From the IMG/VR virus record IMGVR_UViG_3300005563_000102, positions 1 through 23,420 of that record: a DNA stretch of 23,420 nucleotides. One strand, 5' to 3'. Positions 4,424 through 12,123 of the stretch are shown in pieces. The position numbers and the translations under genes were made by a program. The number at the start of each line of letters is the position of its first letter. Position 1 is the first letter of the stretch. Origin of the DNA: a virus. The notes beneath the pieces were generated by a model, which saw only the letters and a list, made by a program, of their open reading frames with translations, was not told the DNA's origin and made no database searches.

Positions 4424-6676
4424 ATGGCCGCTTTTGCTTTTTTACTGGCCGCAATCTTCGCTCTTGTTTCGACAGGCATTTTGATGGTGAAGCACCTGGA
4501 CCAAAAGCAGCGTGACCATAACCGCCGCACCTACATCCTGAGTTTTCCCAACGAACTAGCTGCCGAGAGCGTCACCGCCTGGATCAGGGCTATCTCAGGC
4601 ACGCTGCGCTATGGCTCGTCCCGTCTGGTCGGCGTTCCTACGGTGGGCTTCGAGTTGCTGGCGACTAGTGACGGGCTCAAGCACCGGCTGATGGTGCCGT
4701 GGCAGCACGCCGATTACGTGATCTCGCAGCTTCGCTCACTGGTGCCGGGTATCCGTGTCACGCCGGAAGAAAACTTTGAGCGGCCGAAGTGGACACACGC
4801 CGTTGAGGTTGGTCTGACTCACTCATCCCGGCAACTCCGTATCTATTCAGCGTCAGATATGGCCGCATCGCTGCTGGCTAGCGTGCAGGCGCTTGCCGAG
4901 GACGAGGTTGTGCTTGTGCAGTGGGTGATAACGCCTACGCCGCCGCTCCACAAGCCGGTCTACCGAGAAGCCAAGAGCCACCACCTCGGCGTCAAGATGG
5001 TGCTGTCGGGCAACTTGGCTAACCGCGATGAAGTGAATGACCGCAGAGGCAAACTCGAAGAGCCGAACGTCATGGCTGTGCTGCGCATTGCCTCAGTGGC
5101 CGGCACGCCGGTTAGAGCCGAGCACTTGGTCTACCGGGTGCGTGCGTCGCTGGCGAGTGCACGCAGCCCCGCATCACGGTTCGTGAAGCGGCTCGTGTTT
5201 AAGGCAGAGCTAGAGCAGCGCATCAACAACATTAGTGGCGTGGTGAACTTCCCGATCCAACTGTCTGCCCCTGAGATCGCGGCACTTATCGCATGGCCCA
5301 TCGGCAACCCGTTTGTGTCAGGGCTACCGCCGATGCTGGCGCGCCACTTGCCGCCTAGTGATCTCGTGCCGAAAGAGGGTCGGGTTATCGGGCGCTCCAA
5401 CATGCCCGGTAACGAGCGACCACTGGCAGTCGGCTACACCGAGGCGCTCAAGCACGTACATGTGGTTGGGCCTACTGGTGTCGGTAAGACAGTGTTACTG
5501 GCGAACATGATGCGGCAGGACATCGCCGCGGGCCACGGCGTCATCCTGATTGAAAACAAGGGTGACTTGTTCCACGCTGCCCTCGACTACATCCCGCCTG
5601 AGCGGATCAACGATGTCGTCGTCATGGACGTGAACGACGTCATGCGCCCGGTCGGCTTCAACATCTTGAATCAAGGCAACCCGGAAGTCGTCATTGATGA
5701 GCTGGCCATGCTGTTCGACAGCCTGTACTCGGAATCGAAGGCCGGAGTGTGGACGCGGGAGGTCATGTATCACGGCCTTAGGACGCTCGTAGCGGTACCT
5801 GGCTTGAGTTTTGTGGACTTAGCAGCACTTCTAGTGCCCTCGGCTGACGAAACGGCCTGGAGGGACTCTATTTTGCGTAGTTTGCATGACAAGGAGCTGC
5901 GCAAGTTCTGGCAGCGCTTTGAGAACCTGCCCCGCACATCGCAGGATCGCTACACGCAGCCGGTGATGGACCGCATCTGGCAACTGACGTCACGACCGAA
6001 GCTGCGCAACATCATCGGGCAAGCCACGTCGAGCTTCCAGATGGCCGATGTCGTAAGGGATAACAAGATCCTGCTGGTGAACCTGTCAGGCATCGAGCGT
6101 GAAGCAGCCAGCCTCACCGGCACGCTGCTGATGAACGCGCTCTGGCATGCGGTCAAGACAACTCCGTCGGATATGCCGAAGTTTCTCTACCTCGACGAGT
6201 TTCAGGACTTCCTGACATTGCCCACAGCAGACCCAGAAGACATGCTTGCGAAGGCCCGTGGATACAAGCTCGGAATGACGTTGGCCCACCAGCACCTCGG
6301 GCAGCTCACGCCTGTCATGAAGTCGGCCGTTATGGCCAACGCTCGCACCAAGGTTGTGTTTCAGACTTCGGCCGATGACGCACGCGCGATGGCGAGGGAG
6401 TTCGGTAAGTCAGTTGATGAGTACGACTTCCAACACCTCGGCCGCTACGAAGCAGTCGCACGAGTGGCAACACCAGATGGTGTCAGCCAGCCAATGACTT
6501 TAACGACGAGTGAGCCGGCCAAAGGCGAAGGTTGGGCCAAGCAAGCCAAGTATGTCTCGCGGACTACCTACGGCCGGCCCGTGCAGGAAGTCGAGGCCGA
6601 CATCGAGGCACGGCACTCTCACGAGAAGGTACCCAGGACTAAGCGGCCCAAGGTCGGCAGTGAGGACGGCTGGTAG
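4424..6676 (+). CDS. VirD4/TraG-like membrane-anchored ATPase
   Basis: This 750-aa protein belongs to the HerA/FtsK/VirD4 superfamily. An N-terminal membrane helix (residues 2-21) is followed by a 300-residue soluble region. The motor domain carries Walker A GPTGVGKT (349-356) and Walker B FLYLDEFQDF (Asp591-Glu592), plus the arginine-rich coupling-protein segment RHLPPSDLVPKEGRVIG and the ILIENKGDLF motif. Family members pump DNA or couple it to a type IV secretion channel during conjugation. Very similar layouts occur in actinobacterial integrative and conjugative elements. No relaxase or VirB4-like gene is visible, so function here could be conjugation with parts outside the window, or DNA handling by the phage. 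The start at 4424 lacks a Shine-Dalgarno but keeps the membrane helix. A palindrome GTTTA-AGC-TAAAC (4403-4415) lies just upstream. The stop codon abuts that of the convergent gene at 6677. Confidence 0.9.
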   Translation: MAAFAFLLAAIFALVSTGILMVKHLDQKQRDHNRRTYILSFPNELAAESVTAWIRAISGTLRYGSSRLVGVPTVGFELLATSDGLKHRLMVPWQHADYVISQLRSLVPGIRVTPEENFERPKWTHAVEVGLTHSSRQLRIYSASDMAASLLASVQALAEDEVVLVQWVITPTPPLHKPVYREAKSHHLGVKMVLSGNLANRDEVNDRRGKLEEPNVMAVLRIASVAGTPVRAEHLVYRVRASLASARSPASRFVKRLVFKAELEQRINNISGVVNFPIQLSAPEIAALIAWPIGNPFVSGLPPMLARHLPPSDLVPKEGRVIGRSNMPGNERPLAVGYTEALKHVHVVGPTGVGKTVLLANMMRQDIAAGHGVILIENKGDLFHAALDYIPPERINDVVVMDVNDVMRPVGFNILNQGNPEVVIDELAMLFDSLYSESKAGVWTREVMYHGLRTLVAVPGLSFVDLAALLVPSADETAWRDSILRSLHDKELRKFWQRFENLPRTSQDRYTQPVMDRIWQLTSRPKLRNIIGQATSSFQMADVVRDNKILLVNLSGIEREAASLTGTLLMNALWHAVKTTPSDMPKFLYLDEFQDFLTLPTADPEDMLAKARGYKLGMTLAHQHLGQLTPVMKSAVMANARTKVVFQTSADDARAMAREFGKSVDEYDFQHLGRYEAVARVATPDGVSQPMTLTTSEPAKGEGWAKQAKYVSRTTYGRPVQEVEADIEARHSHEKVPRTKRPKVGSEDGW

Positions 6677-6814
6677 CTAGAAGCCTGTACCGAAGTAGGC
6701 CATGAGGCCGACGATGAAGCCGATCAGCACGGCGATCCGGTCAGGTACGGCAATGTTGGCTATCAGGTAGGCAAGAACACCGAGCAGGATCGAAATGAAT
6801 AAGTGTCCGATCAT
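6677..6814 (-). CDS. Small membrane protein, holin-like (45 aa)
   Basis: ATG 6814 overlaps the stop of the preceding gene by one base (TAATG), a sign of translational coupling. The frame encodes MIGHLFISILLGVLAYLIANI, a short turn with Pro-Asp-Arg, then IAVLIGFIVGLMAYFGTGF: two membrane helices joined by a tight loop. It is the last gene of the lysis cassette, after the endolysin and a first holin-like protein. Very short hairpin proteins in this position act as holins or antiholins in other phages. That role is inferred from size, topology and context only. Its stop is adjacent to the stop of the convergent ATPase gene. Confidence 0.65.
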   Translation of the reverse strand: MIGHLFISILLGVLAYLIANIAVPDRIAVLIGFIVGLMAYFGTGF

Positions 6815-6999
6815 TACTTGTTCTTTGGTGCGAAGTACACCACCAGATGGCCAACGACGTAACCGACTACGCCCGTAACGATGACGCCAATGGCGGTCAC
6901 TGTTGGGGTGTCAGGTTGCCAGCCGAAGTGAGCTGCTTCTGCCACGATTAAGCCGACGATGCCGCCAGCGATTGCTTTACTGAAACTTGAAGCGTCCAT
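6814..6999 (-). CDS. Probable holin (61 aa)
   Basis: The start is ATG 6999, because AAGGAGG (7011-7005) lies 5 bases upstream; the longer frame to 7050 would put this site inside the gene. Two membrane segments (AIAGGIVGLIVAEAAHFG and VTAIGVIVTGVVGYVVGHLVVYF) are joined by a short polar loop (WQPDTPT), and the protein ends with KNK. This is the topology of class II phage holins, which form the membrane lesion that releases the endolysin. The ribosome binding site overlaps the endolysin stop codon, and the next gene is coupled at TAATG. The second helix is glycine-rich, as in many holins. Confidence 0.8.
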   Translation of the reverse strand: MDASSFSKAIAGGIVGLIVAEAAHFGWQPDTPTVTAIGVIVTGVVGYVVGHLVVYFAPKNK

Positions 7000-7009
7000 A
7001 TACACCTCC

Positions 7010-7258
7010 TTATTTGACTTGATATGTACCGGGCGACAGGACGGTTCCACCTGTGTTCCCGGCTTCCCACTGAGCGCGCTTAGCTATAAAGGCTTTCGCC
7101 TCGGGGGACTGGTACATGCGGACGATCTCTTGCAAGGCGTCGTTTCCAACGTGGTTCTTGTTCAAGTCGTCGTCCTGGTTGCCATTCAGGGCGTCAGAGC
7201 GACCGAGGATGCTGTAGGCCAGGATGCGAGCGCCCTCTAGTGTTAGTGCTTCTGCCAT
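7010..7258 (-). CDS. Internal in-frame product of the endolysin gene (cell-wall-binding part)
   Basis: ATG 7258 lies in frame inside the endolysin gene and has a near-perfect ribosome binding site, AAGGAGG (7270-7264), 5 bases upstream. This is the same strength as the site of the holin downstream. The product would be the 82-residue C-terminal domain alone (MAEALTLEGARILAYSILGRS ...). The site falls exactly at the boundary after the CHAP domain, where the full-length protein reads KEEV. Endolysins of several Gram-positive phages assemble one full-length chain with extra copies of an internally started binding domain. This arrangement is inferred here, not shown. Confidence 0.55.
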   Translation of the reverse strand: MAEALTLEGARILAYSILGRSDALNGNQDDDLNKNHVGNDALQEIVRMYQSPEAKAFIAKRAQWEAGNTGGTVLSPGTYQVK

Positions 7259-7684
7259 TACTTCCTCCTTAATTCTTAGTGCTCCGAGCAGGTAAGTGTC
7301 GGGGCGCTTGTATGTGTGCGGTAACGAGCCGTCAGGGTCAGCGTTCTGTTCAAGCACGATGCCGTTACCCAGGTAGATAGCAATGTGGCCCTCGACATAA
7401 ATGCCGTGGCCGTTGTAGATAACGATGTCGCCGGGCTGTTGCTGACCGGCGGGTATGCGGTCGAAGTACTTGACCATGTGCGGGTTGTTCTCAAAGTCGG
7501 TCCAGGCTTCTAGCGCCCAGCCATTAGGTCCAAGCGGGATAGCCCATGGCTCACGAGGGACGCCCATGTATTCGGCGAACTCTTCGGTTAGATCCCAACA
7601 CTGGTCGCCAAACTCGTGGTCTATATCAACGCCGATGCCTTGCGCAGCAGCCGCTAGTTTCGCTTGAACATATTGGTCGAGCAT
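7010..7684 (-). CDS. CHAP-domain endolysin
   Basis: This is a 224-aa peptidoglycan hydrolase. The N-terminal CHAP domain (about 15-140) carries Cys29 in DQCWDL, the PGDIVIYNG strand and His100 in GHIAIYLG, followed by the acidic/amide residues LEQNAD as the third catalytic position. CHAP enzymes act as amidases or cross-bridge endopeptidases. The C-terminal 80 residues (ALTLEGARILAYSILGRSDALNG ...) are of an unknown kind and probably bind the cell wall. There is no signal peptide, so export depends on the holins that follow. Met143 is preceded by AAGGAGG with 5-base spacing, so a second C-terminal product is likely; it is listed separately. The start at ATG 7684 lies 5 bases after the stop of the gene before it. 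Confidence 0.9.
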   Translation of the reverse strand: MLDQYVQAKLAAAAQGIGVDIDHEFGDQCWDLTEEFAEYMGVPREPWAIPLGPNGWALEAWTDFENNPHMVKYFDRIPAGQQQPGDIVIYNGHGIYVEGHIAIYLGNGIVLEQNADPDGSLPHTYKRPDTYLLGALRIKEEVMAEALTLEGARILAYSILGRSDALNGNQDDDLNKNHVGNDALQEIVRMYQSPEAKAFIAKRAQWEAGNTGGTVLSPGTYQVK

Positions 7685-7689
7685 TGTAG

Positions 7690-8439
7690 CTATAATCCTA
7701 AACCATTTATCGTCTGCTGCAAAACATTCAAGATTGGCGCTAATGTCTGCCCGACTAAGCCCGTGGGTGCGGGTGTCTGAGGATTTATGGGCTGCTGGGG
7801 CGCAGGAGAAGCCGTAGGAGCGCTCGTAGCGCCTTGGTCGATAGTTGCGGCCGGTTGTGCCACAGAAACGCTCAGAGGGCCGCTAGAAACGGTCTGGCGG
7901 CTTGGTGAAGTTGGGGGCAGCCGTAGCTGTAGTGAGTTGATCTCCTGTTGCAACTCCTTGATGAGCTTCTCTATCGAGGCCGGGGTGTCCGAGATGACAT
8001 ACGGCTTCGTCTCCCACACGAGCGTCTTGCGGTAGCCGTGGACGTAAAACTGGCCCTCGGTGTGGATGACGTAGGTCCCGGCTACCTGTGGCTGCTGTGA
8101 CGGCTTGAGCTGGATAGTTGTGCAGTTCGAGTTGCCCTTGGTGATGTTCACCTCGAAGGGCTCTTGCTTGACTGGCGAACGCCTGCTGCCGCTTGCGTTC
8201 ATGAGCAGGAAGTAGGTACGCGTGGCCGCAAAATGGATGTCTCCATAGTGGCGCGACCGGCAGACCGTTAGTGGCACCGGCTCACCGATGGTGGCATTGC
8301 CAGCTTGCACGTAGTAGTAGTTCAGGAACCATTTGGCTGGCACGAAATCGTAGTAAGCGTGTTGAATTATGACTGTCAGGACCGCAAAGACCACGAATCC
8401 AAGGAAGGCCCGCCAGAGCGCCCGCAAGAAGTGCTTCAC
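7690..8439 (-). CDS. Membrane-anchored exported protein of the lysis region (249 aa)
   Basis: The start is GTG 8439: its GTGA overlaps the previous stop by 4 bases and GGAGG lies 6 bases upstream. A basic N terminus and one membrane helix (FLGFVVFAVLTVIIQ, about residues 11-26) put the rest outside the cytoplasm. A compact domain of strands with two cysteines (TVCRSRH and NSNCTTIQ), which might form a disulphide, spans about 40-155. A short coiled coil (SIEKLIKELQQEINSLQLRL) and a Pro/Ser/Thr/Gln-rich tail follow. I do not recognise the family. Its place between a holin-like protein and the endolysin suggests a lysis accessory or a superinfection or envelope-interaction protein. A spanin role is possible but not supported by sequence. 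Confidence 0.75.
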   Translation of the reverse strand: MKHFLRALWRAFLGFVVFAVLTVIIQHAYYDFVPAKWFLNYYYVQAGNATIGEPVPLTVCRSRHYGDIHFAATRTYFLLMNASGSRRSPVKQEPFEVNITKGNSNCTTIQLKPSQQPQVAGTYVIHTEGQFYVHGYRKTLVWETKPYVISDTPASIEKLIKELQQEINSLQLRLPPTSPSRQTVSSGPLSVSVAQPAATIDQGATSAPTASPAPQQPINPQTPAPTGLVGQTLAPILNVLQQTINGLGL

Positions 8440-8663
8440 GAGCGGCCTCCACCGAGCCACCTGGATATGTCGTCGAACTTGGCACCGAGGCTAGCGCCGA
8501 TTAGACCGATGTAGATATAGCTCGGCACGTTGTTAGGGCTGTTGAGGTCGAGGATCGACAACACGACGATGGCAATAATCGCCATAGCAGAGACGAGATT
8601 GGCACCACGCGCTGGCACCACGCGCTGGTTTTTCTTAGCGCCCTTTTGGGTGCGAGACGCCAT
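8436..8663 (-). CDS. Small membrane protein, holin-like (75 aa)
   Basis: The start is placed at ATG 8663, 9 bases after an AAGGA site; a TTG two codons earlier is possible. A basic cytoplasmic N terminus (ASRTQKGAKKNQR) precedes two membrane helices (SAMAIIAIVVLSILDL and VPSYIYIGLIGASLGA) and a short polar tail (KFDDISRWLGGG). The topology and the position at the head of the lysis genes fit a holin. A 13-bp exact tandem duplication (8601-8626) lies in the N-terminal part and leaves the current frame intact through both helices. The stop overlaps the start of the next gene (GTGA). Confidence 0.7.
   Translation of the reverse strand: MASRTQKGAKKNQRVVPARGANLVSAMAIIAIVVLSILDLNSPNNVPSYIYIGLIGASLGAKFDDISRWLGGGRS
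8601..8626. repeat. 13-bp exact tandem duplication
   Basis: GGCACCACGCGCT occurs twice head to tail. It lies in the N-terminal, pre-membrane part of the 75-aa membrane protein, where it encodes the VVPARGA region. Because 13 is not a multiple of three, gain or loss of one copy would shift the frame and remove both membrane helices. It may be a slippage-prone on/off site or simply a fixed duplication. Confidence 0.8.
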
Positions 8664-8760
8664 AGTCAATAATCCTTCTCATGCAAAAGCCGAGTACAAA
8701 GCCTATGGCGAATCCTAAAAACATACCGTCCATAACCTTCATTGTGAGCGGCCTACGCAT
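8635..8760 (-). CDS. Possible membrane mini-protein (41 aa)
   Basis: An open frame from ATG 8760 (or ATG 8742) encodes MRRPLTMKVMDG, one membrane helix (MFLGFAIGFVLGFC), then a basic MRRIIDYG segment. It overlaps the start of the next gene by 29 bases and contains that gene's ribosome binding site, as coupled phage mini-genes often do. It follows the fibre-like gene ending at 8789. There is no clear ribosome binding site of its own, so the call rests on the hydrophobic profile and the context. Confidence 0.35.
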   Translation of the reverse strand: MRRPLTMKVMDGMFLGFAIGFVLGFCMRRIIDYGVSHPKGR

Positions 8761-8788
8761 GAGCGGCGGTTAGGTTTGTTACACATCA

Positions 8789-9400
8789 TCAGGCAGCCTC
8801 GTAGCTTCCTGTAATCATGAACTGGTCATTGGTCGTCCATGTAGTCGGGAAGGTAGCGGTAATAAGTCCGACGTGAACGCTACCGTCAGATTGCGCCAGC
8901 AAGGCGCTTGTCGTGCTGTTGAAAAGGATGGTGCCCGCATACCGCGAGGCGCTGGCGTCGTTGTAGTTCACAACAGCATCCATCGGGTCATTAGCAACAT
9001 ATCCAGTGGTCGCGTCAGCGTTGGCACCAACGGGAAGCGAGAAGCTCGGCCCAGCGCTGGTGATGGCAGTCGTGCTGCCCCAGGTAAATTTGAGGCGGAA
9101 GTGGACAGTCTTACCGATCTGCACAAACTTGGCGTAATTCAGTGTGCCGTTACCAACGGTCAAGTTGGACCATGTTGGTGTCCAGGACGCCCAGACCCAC
9201 GAGCCAGACGTGCTACCTTGCAGCTTATTCGGGGTGACAGCGCTATCCGCGATGGCGGCAGTGACGACTGCGTTGGCTGCTAAGTTAGCTGAGTCGATTG
9301 CGCCGTTAAGCACCGCTGCGAGCTGGTTGATCGGATTATTGATGTCCGAGGCTTCAATGGTGTCGTTCGGTGATGACTGTTGAGGTGTGACTATTGGCAT
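8789..9400 (-). CDS. Phage tail fibre or appendage protein (203 aa)
   Basis: The N-terminal third is helical and repetitive (NNPINQLAAVLNGAIDSANLAANAVVTAAIADSAVTPNKL), like the trimerising stem of tail fibres. The rest is a beta-rich domain (SWTPTWSNLTVGNGTLNYAKFVQIGKTVHFRLKFTWG ... ITGSYEAA), typical of fibre tip domains in many phages. It starts at ATG 9400, two bases after the stop of the ejection protein gene, with AGGAGG 11 bases upstream. It probably contributes to host recognition, either alone or with the 926-aa fibre. Confidence 0.75.
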   Translation of the reverse strand: MPIVTPQQSSPNDTIEASDINNPINQLAAVLNGAIDSANLAANAVVTAAIADSAVTPNKLQGSTSGSWVWASWTPTWSNLTVGNGTLNYAKFVQIGKTVHFRLKFTWGSTTAITSAGPSFSLPVGANADATTGYVANDPMDAVVNYNDASASRYAGTILFNSTTSALLAQSDGSVHVGLITATFPTTWTTNDQFMITGSYEAA

Positions 9401-9402
9401 CC

Positions 9403-11343
9403 TTAGGCGCCTCCTAATGCGCTAACTAGATCGGTGGCGCTCGCGGCCGGTTGCGGGTTGGCAAAACTGCTCAGCAAACTGTGCAGGCGGTCAAGTTTGG
9501 AAGCGGCTGACTGGGCTGAATCGGCCGGCCCAGGAAGTAGTGACTTGTAAAGTTTCTCTTCGCTGGCGCTGATCGCTGCACCTGAACGTAGGCGGGAAAT
9601 AACGTCGATAATGTTTTGCTTAGACGCTTCGTAATCAGTTGTGCCGGTCAGGCGTCGTGCGAGCCCACCGCCCGGGATAGCGTCCTTCGCGGCAATACTT
9701 GGGTTCTGACCAATCATCTGTCGAAGCGCCTGGATGTCAGAGAGACCGCTGTTCGCGTTGTTGGCGAGCTGTTGCTGAGTAGCATTGAGCTGCTGAGGTG
9801 CATTCGCTTTTGCGGCAGACTGTTGCAAGCCGTTTATGGCGCTAGCGAGGCTGACGTAATCGGTGACGTCTTTCATGTTGCCACCGTTGGCGATTATCTT
9901 CTCAATGTTCGTTTCAACGTTGGCGGGATCGAATGGACTATTACTTGACATTTGGTCAGGAGTTTGAGACAACGGGTCCATGGTTGGATTTATATTACTT
10001 GTGCTGGTGGTATCAGCACTGCTATTTATACTCGTTGATTGATCGAGCGGCGGCAGAGCCGAGCCAGCGGCATTCACAACGCCGAGTGGCAGCGACCGCG
10101 TAGCGATGGCTTTAGCGCCGAATGGATCGGCCGTCTTATCGGTGACTTTGCTTGTAAGGTCTTGTAACGCTTGACCGCCCTTAGATTTGGCAGCCTGAGC
10201 TGTGTCGTTAGCCAGTAGCCGGCCGATGAGTCCACCGCTGGCACTCTGGCTCTGGTCAGATACCGCTTTGGCACCGCCGACGAGGAACTCTTTGGCGTTC
10301 ATGAGGTTCGAGTACGACTTATTCAGGTCAGCTACGCCGGGTGCCAGCTTGTCCGTGGTGTCTGACAGGACGTTGCGGAAGGTGCGAGCTGCGAGCTGAT
10401 CGGCTGCCATCTTGGCGTCAGGGTTGCGGTTGAAGGCGATGACTTGGTTGTCGAGGCCGCGGCGGAAATTGACGATGCCCTTAACGTCTTTGACTTGGTT
10501 CTCGAAGTTGGCGGCGAGGTTAGCTGCGCTCTTGCGCACAGCGTCAGTCACACCGGGCTGTTGCTCGATCGTGTGTAAGAAGTCACCGGAGATTGCTTTG
10601 CTAGCAGCGGGCGTCAGGTTGGCGTCGTGTGCTGTCAGGGTCGTGTCGATTTGCTTGCCACGGTTGGCCAGCGTGTCCTCAACCTGCTTGAGACGCGTCT
10701 CAGGCGCACCGGCACTGATGCCTTCGTCCCGTAGGTTCTGCGCGATCTTGGCGCTGTCGTAGAAGCCAAGAGGTGGCTGACCCGAGACTTTCTCACCGAT
10801 GCCGAAGCCGCCAGCGCGAGCTTCCATCTGAGCGCCCTTGTTGCCGAGTACGTCTGCGGCTTTCGAGATGATGCCCGGAGCAGTTGCAGCTTCGCCGCCT
10901 GCGTTCAGGGCGTCAGCAAGTGATGTGCCGCCTTTGATTGCACCTGTGGCGGCGGATGCGCCCTTGAGTAAGCGAAGTGGACCAGCGGCAAGAACGCCTT
11001 GCTCTAGCGCCTGGCCACCAACTCCGCTACCGAGGCTGTTGCCTTCGATCTTGTTCTCAACGACTTTGCCGCCTGCGCCTCCAAGGGCACCGCCTAGCAG
11101 GGCTCCAAGAAGGCCGCCGACTGCTGTACCCACGCCGGGTAAGACTGCACTACCGGCAAGCGCGCCACCGGCTGCACCACCTGAGATGCCGCCACCGATG
11201 CCGCCAGCGGTTGGTAGTAGATGCGATAAGAAGCCACCCTTTGGCTTGGCAACAGCAGCGGTCATAGGTTGAGCCGCGGCTTGCTGAGCGTAGAACTGAT
11301 GGGCGTTGGCATTTAACTGCGCGAACTCGTTGGGGTCAATCAT
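9403..11343 (-). CDS. Internal virion / DNA-ejection protein with glycine zipper (646 aa)
   Basis: Residues about 36-95 form a long glycine-zipper membrane segment (GGIGGGISGGAAGGALAG, GVGTAVGGLLGALLGGALGG). The rest is helical and Ala/Gln/Asn-rich with coiled-coil character (for example NLAANFENQVKDVKGIVNFRRGLDNQV). Large proteins of this kind, placed after the tail nozzle gene in short-tailed phages, are packed in the capsid core. They leave before the DNA to build a channel through the envelope, as T7 gp14-16 and P22 gp7/16/20 do. No transglycosylase motif is visible. Its ATG overlaps the previous stop by one base (TAATG at 11345-11341), so it is coupled to the other ejection protein gene. 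Confidence 0.75.
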   Translation of the reverse strand: MIDPNEFAQLNANAHQFYAQQAAAQPMTAAVAKPKGGFLSHLLPTAGGIGGGISGGAAGGALAGSAVLPGVGTAVGGLLGALLGGALGGAGGKVVENKIEGNSLGSGVGGQALEQGVLAAGPLRLLKGASAATGAIKGGTSLADALNAGGEAATAPGIISKAADVLGNKGAQMEARAGGFGIGEKVSGQPPLGFYDSAKIAQNLRDEGISAGAPETRLKQVEDTLANRGKQIDTTLTAHDANLTPAASKAISGDFLHTIEQQPGVTDAVRKSAANLAANFENQVKDVKGIVNFRRGLDNQVIAFNRNPDAKMAADQLAARTFRNVLSDTTDKLAPGVADLNKSYSNLMNAKEFLVGGAKAVSDQSQSASGGLIGRLLANDTAQAAKSKGGQALQDLTSKVTDKTADPFGAKAIATRSLPLGVVNAAGSALPPLDQSTSINSSADTTSTSNINPTMDPLSQTPDQMSSNSPFDPANVETNIEKIIANGGNMKDVTDYVSLASAINGLQQSAAKANAPQQLNATQQQLANNANSGLSDIQALRQMIGQNPSIAAKDAIPGGGLARRLTGTTDYEASKQNIIDVISRLRSGAAISASEEKLYKSLLPGPADSAQSAASKLDRLHSLLSSFANPQPAASATDLVSALGGA

Positions 11344-12107
11344 TAGAATGTGATCCTTTGAGTGGGCTGCGCTACGCCGACGGATAGTCCACCGCCGCCA
11401 CCGGTCGGCATGTAGGACAATGCTTTCTGGAGTAGGGGACCATAGCCTGACTGCGATTTGTACATGTTTATGAGATCAAGCTTGTACTTGTCATATAAGT
11501 TTCCGTTGTTTGCACTCTTCGTTATGGCGGTTAGGGTGTTATTGATTAGTGCCGGGTCATTCGTCTTGAGCAGCGACACAATGGCGTTAGCGGCATTCTG
11601 CTTCTGGCTGCCAAGTGAGGCGTACGCATCTGGCGCGGTTTGCTGTCCACCGCCAAACAGTGAGCCCAGTTGTGACGCCGAAGCGGCTGCGGCATCTCTA
11701 GCAGCTTGAGCGGCCCGATCGGCCTGCTCGCGCTGGAAGTCCTGCTGTTCTTGCTGTTGCTGAACGCCAAGGGCTGTCTTTTGCTGGTCAATACCGATGT
11801 TGTTGAGGGCGTCAAGCAGTGATGTCTTTTGCGAGTTCTGAGAAGCGCGGACGTTGGCTACTGCGGGTAGGAAAGTGCCAGCTGTGTACTTGGCTTGTTC
11901 ACTTAGCGGGATGCCAGAGAAGCCAATGCCTCGGTCGCGGGCACCGTTCGTGATGTCGTTAAAGGCTTGTGATTGCTGCCCTTGCAGCCCTTGAATCTGG
12001 GCATCGGCCGCTGCTGGGAGAGCATCAACTTGCTGCTGTATTAGCTGGCGGCTCGGCGCATAGGCTGCGTCGAGTGAAGAAACGATGTCGCTGAGGCTCT
12101 GTGCCAA
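11343..12107 (-). CDS. Internal virion / ejection protein (254 aa)
   Basis: The start is set at TTG 12107 (MAQSLSDIVSSLDAAYAPSR). The longer reading from TTG 12140 would translate the conserved promoter leader. The protein is helical, rich in Gln and Ala (QQQQEQQDFQREQADRAAQAARDAAAASASQ), and has a central coiled coil and a glycine-rich C-terminal region (PTGGGGGLSVGV). Small Gln/Ala-rich proteins in this position are ejection or internal core proteins in podoviruses. It is the first gene after the promoter at 12149-12124, has no Shine-Dalgarno, and is coupled to the 646-aa protein at its stop. Confidence 0.7.
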   Translation of the reverse strand: MAQSLSDIVSSLDAAYAPSRQLIQQQVDALPAAADAQIQGLQGQQSQAFNDITNGARDRGIGFSGIPLSEQAKYTAGTFLPAVANVRASQNSQKTSLLDALNNIGIDQQKTALGVQQQQEQQDFQREQADRAAQAARDAAAASASQLGSLFGGGQQTAPDAYASLGSQKQNAANAIVSLLKTNDPALINNTLTAITKSANNGNLYDKYKLDLINMYKSQSGYGPLLQKALSYMPTGGGGGLSVGVAQPTQRITF

Positions 12108-12123
12108 CTGAATTGACCGACAC

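Noticed and set aside
4152-4484. 110-codon plus-strand frame across the two membrane mini-genes
   Set aside because: The product is Arg/Gly/Pro-rich, whereas the other frames give two coherent membrane proteins chained by GTGA overlaps.
10838-11272. Long plus-strand open frame opposite the ejection protein
   Set aside because: It is the antisense shadow of the glycine-zipper region (Pro/Ala-rich low-complexity product) with no start context.
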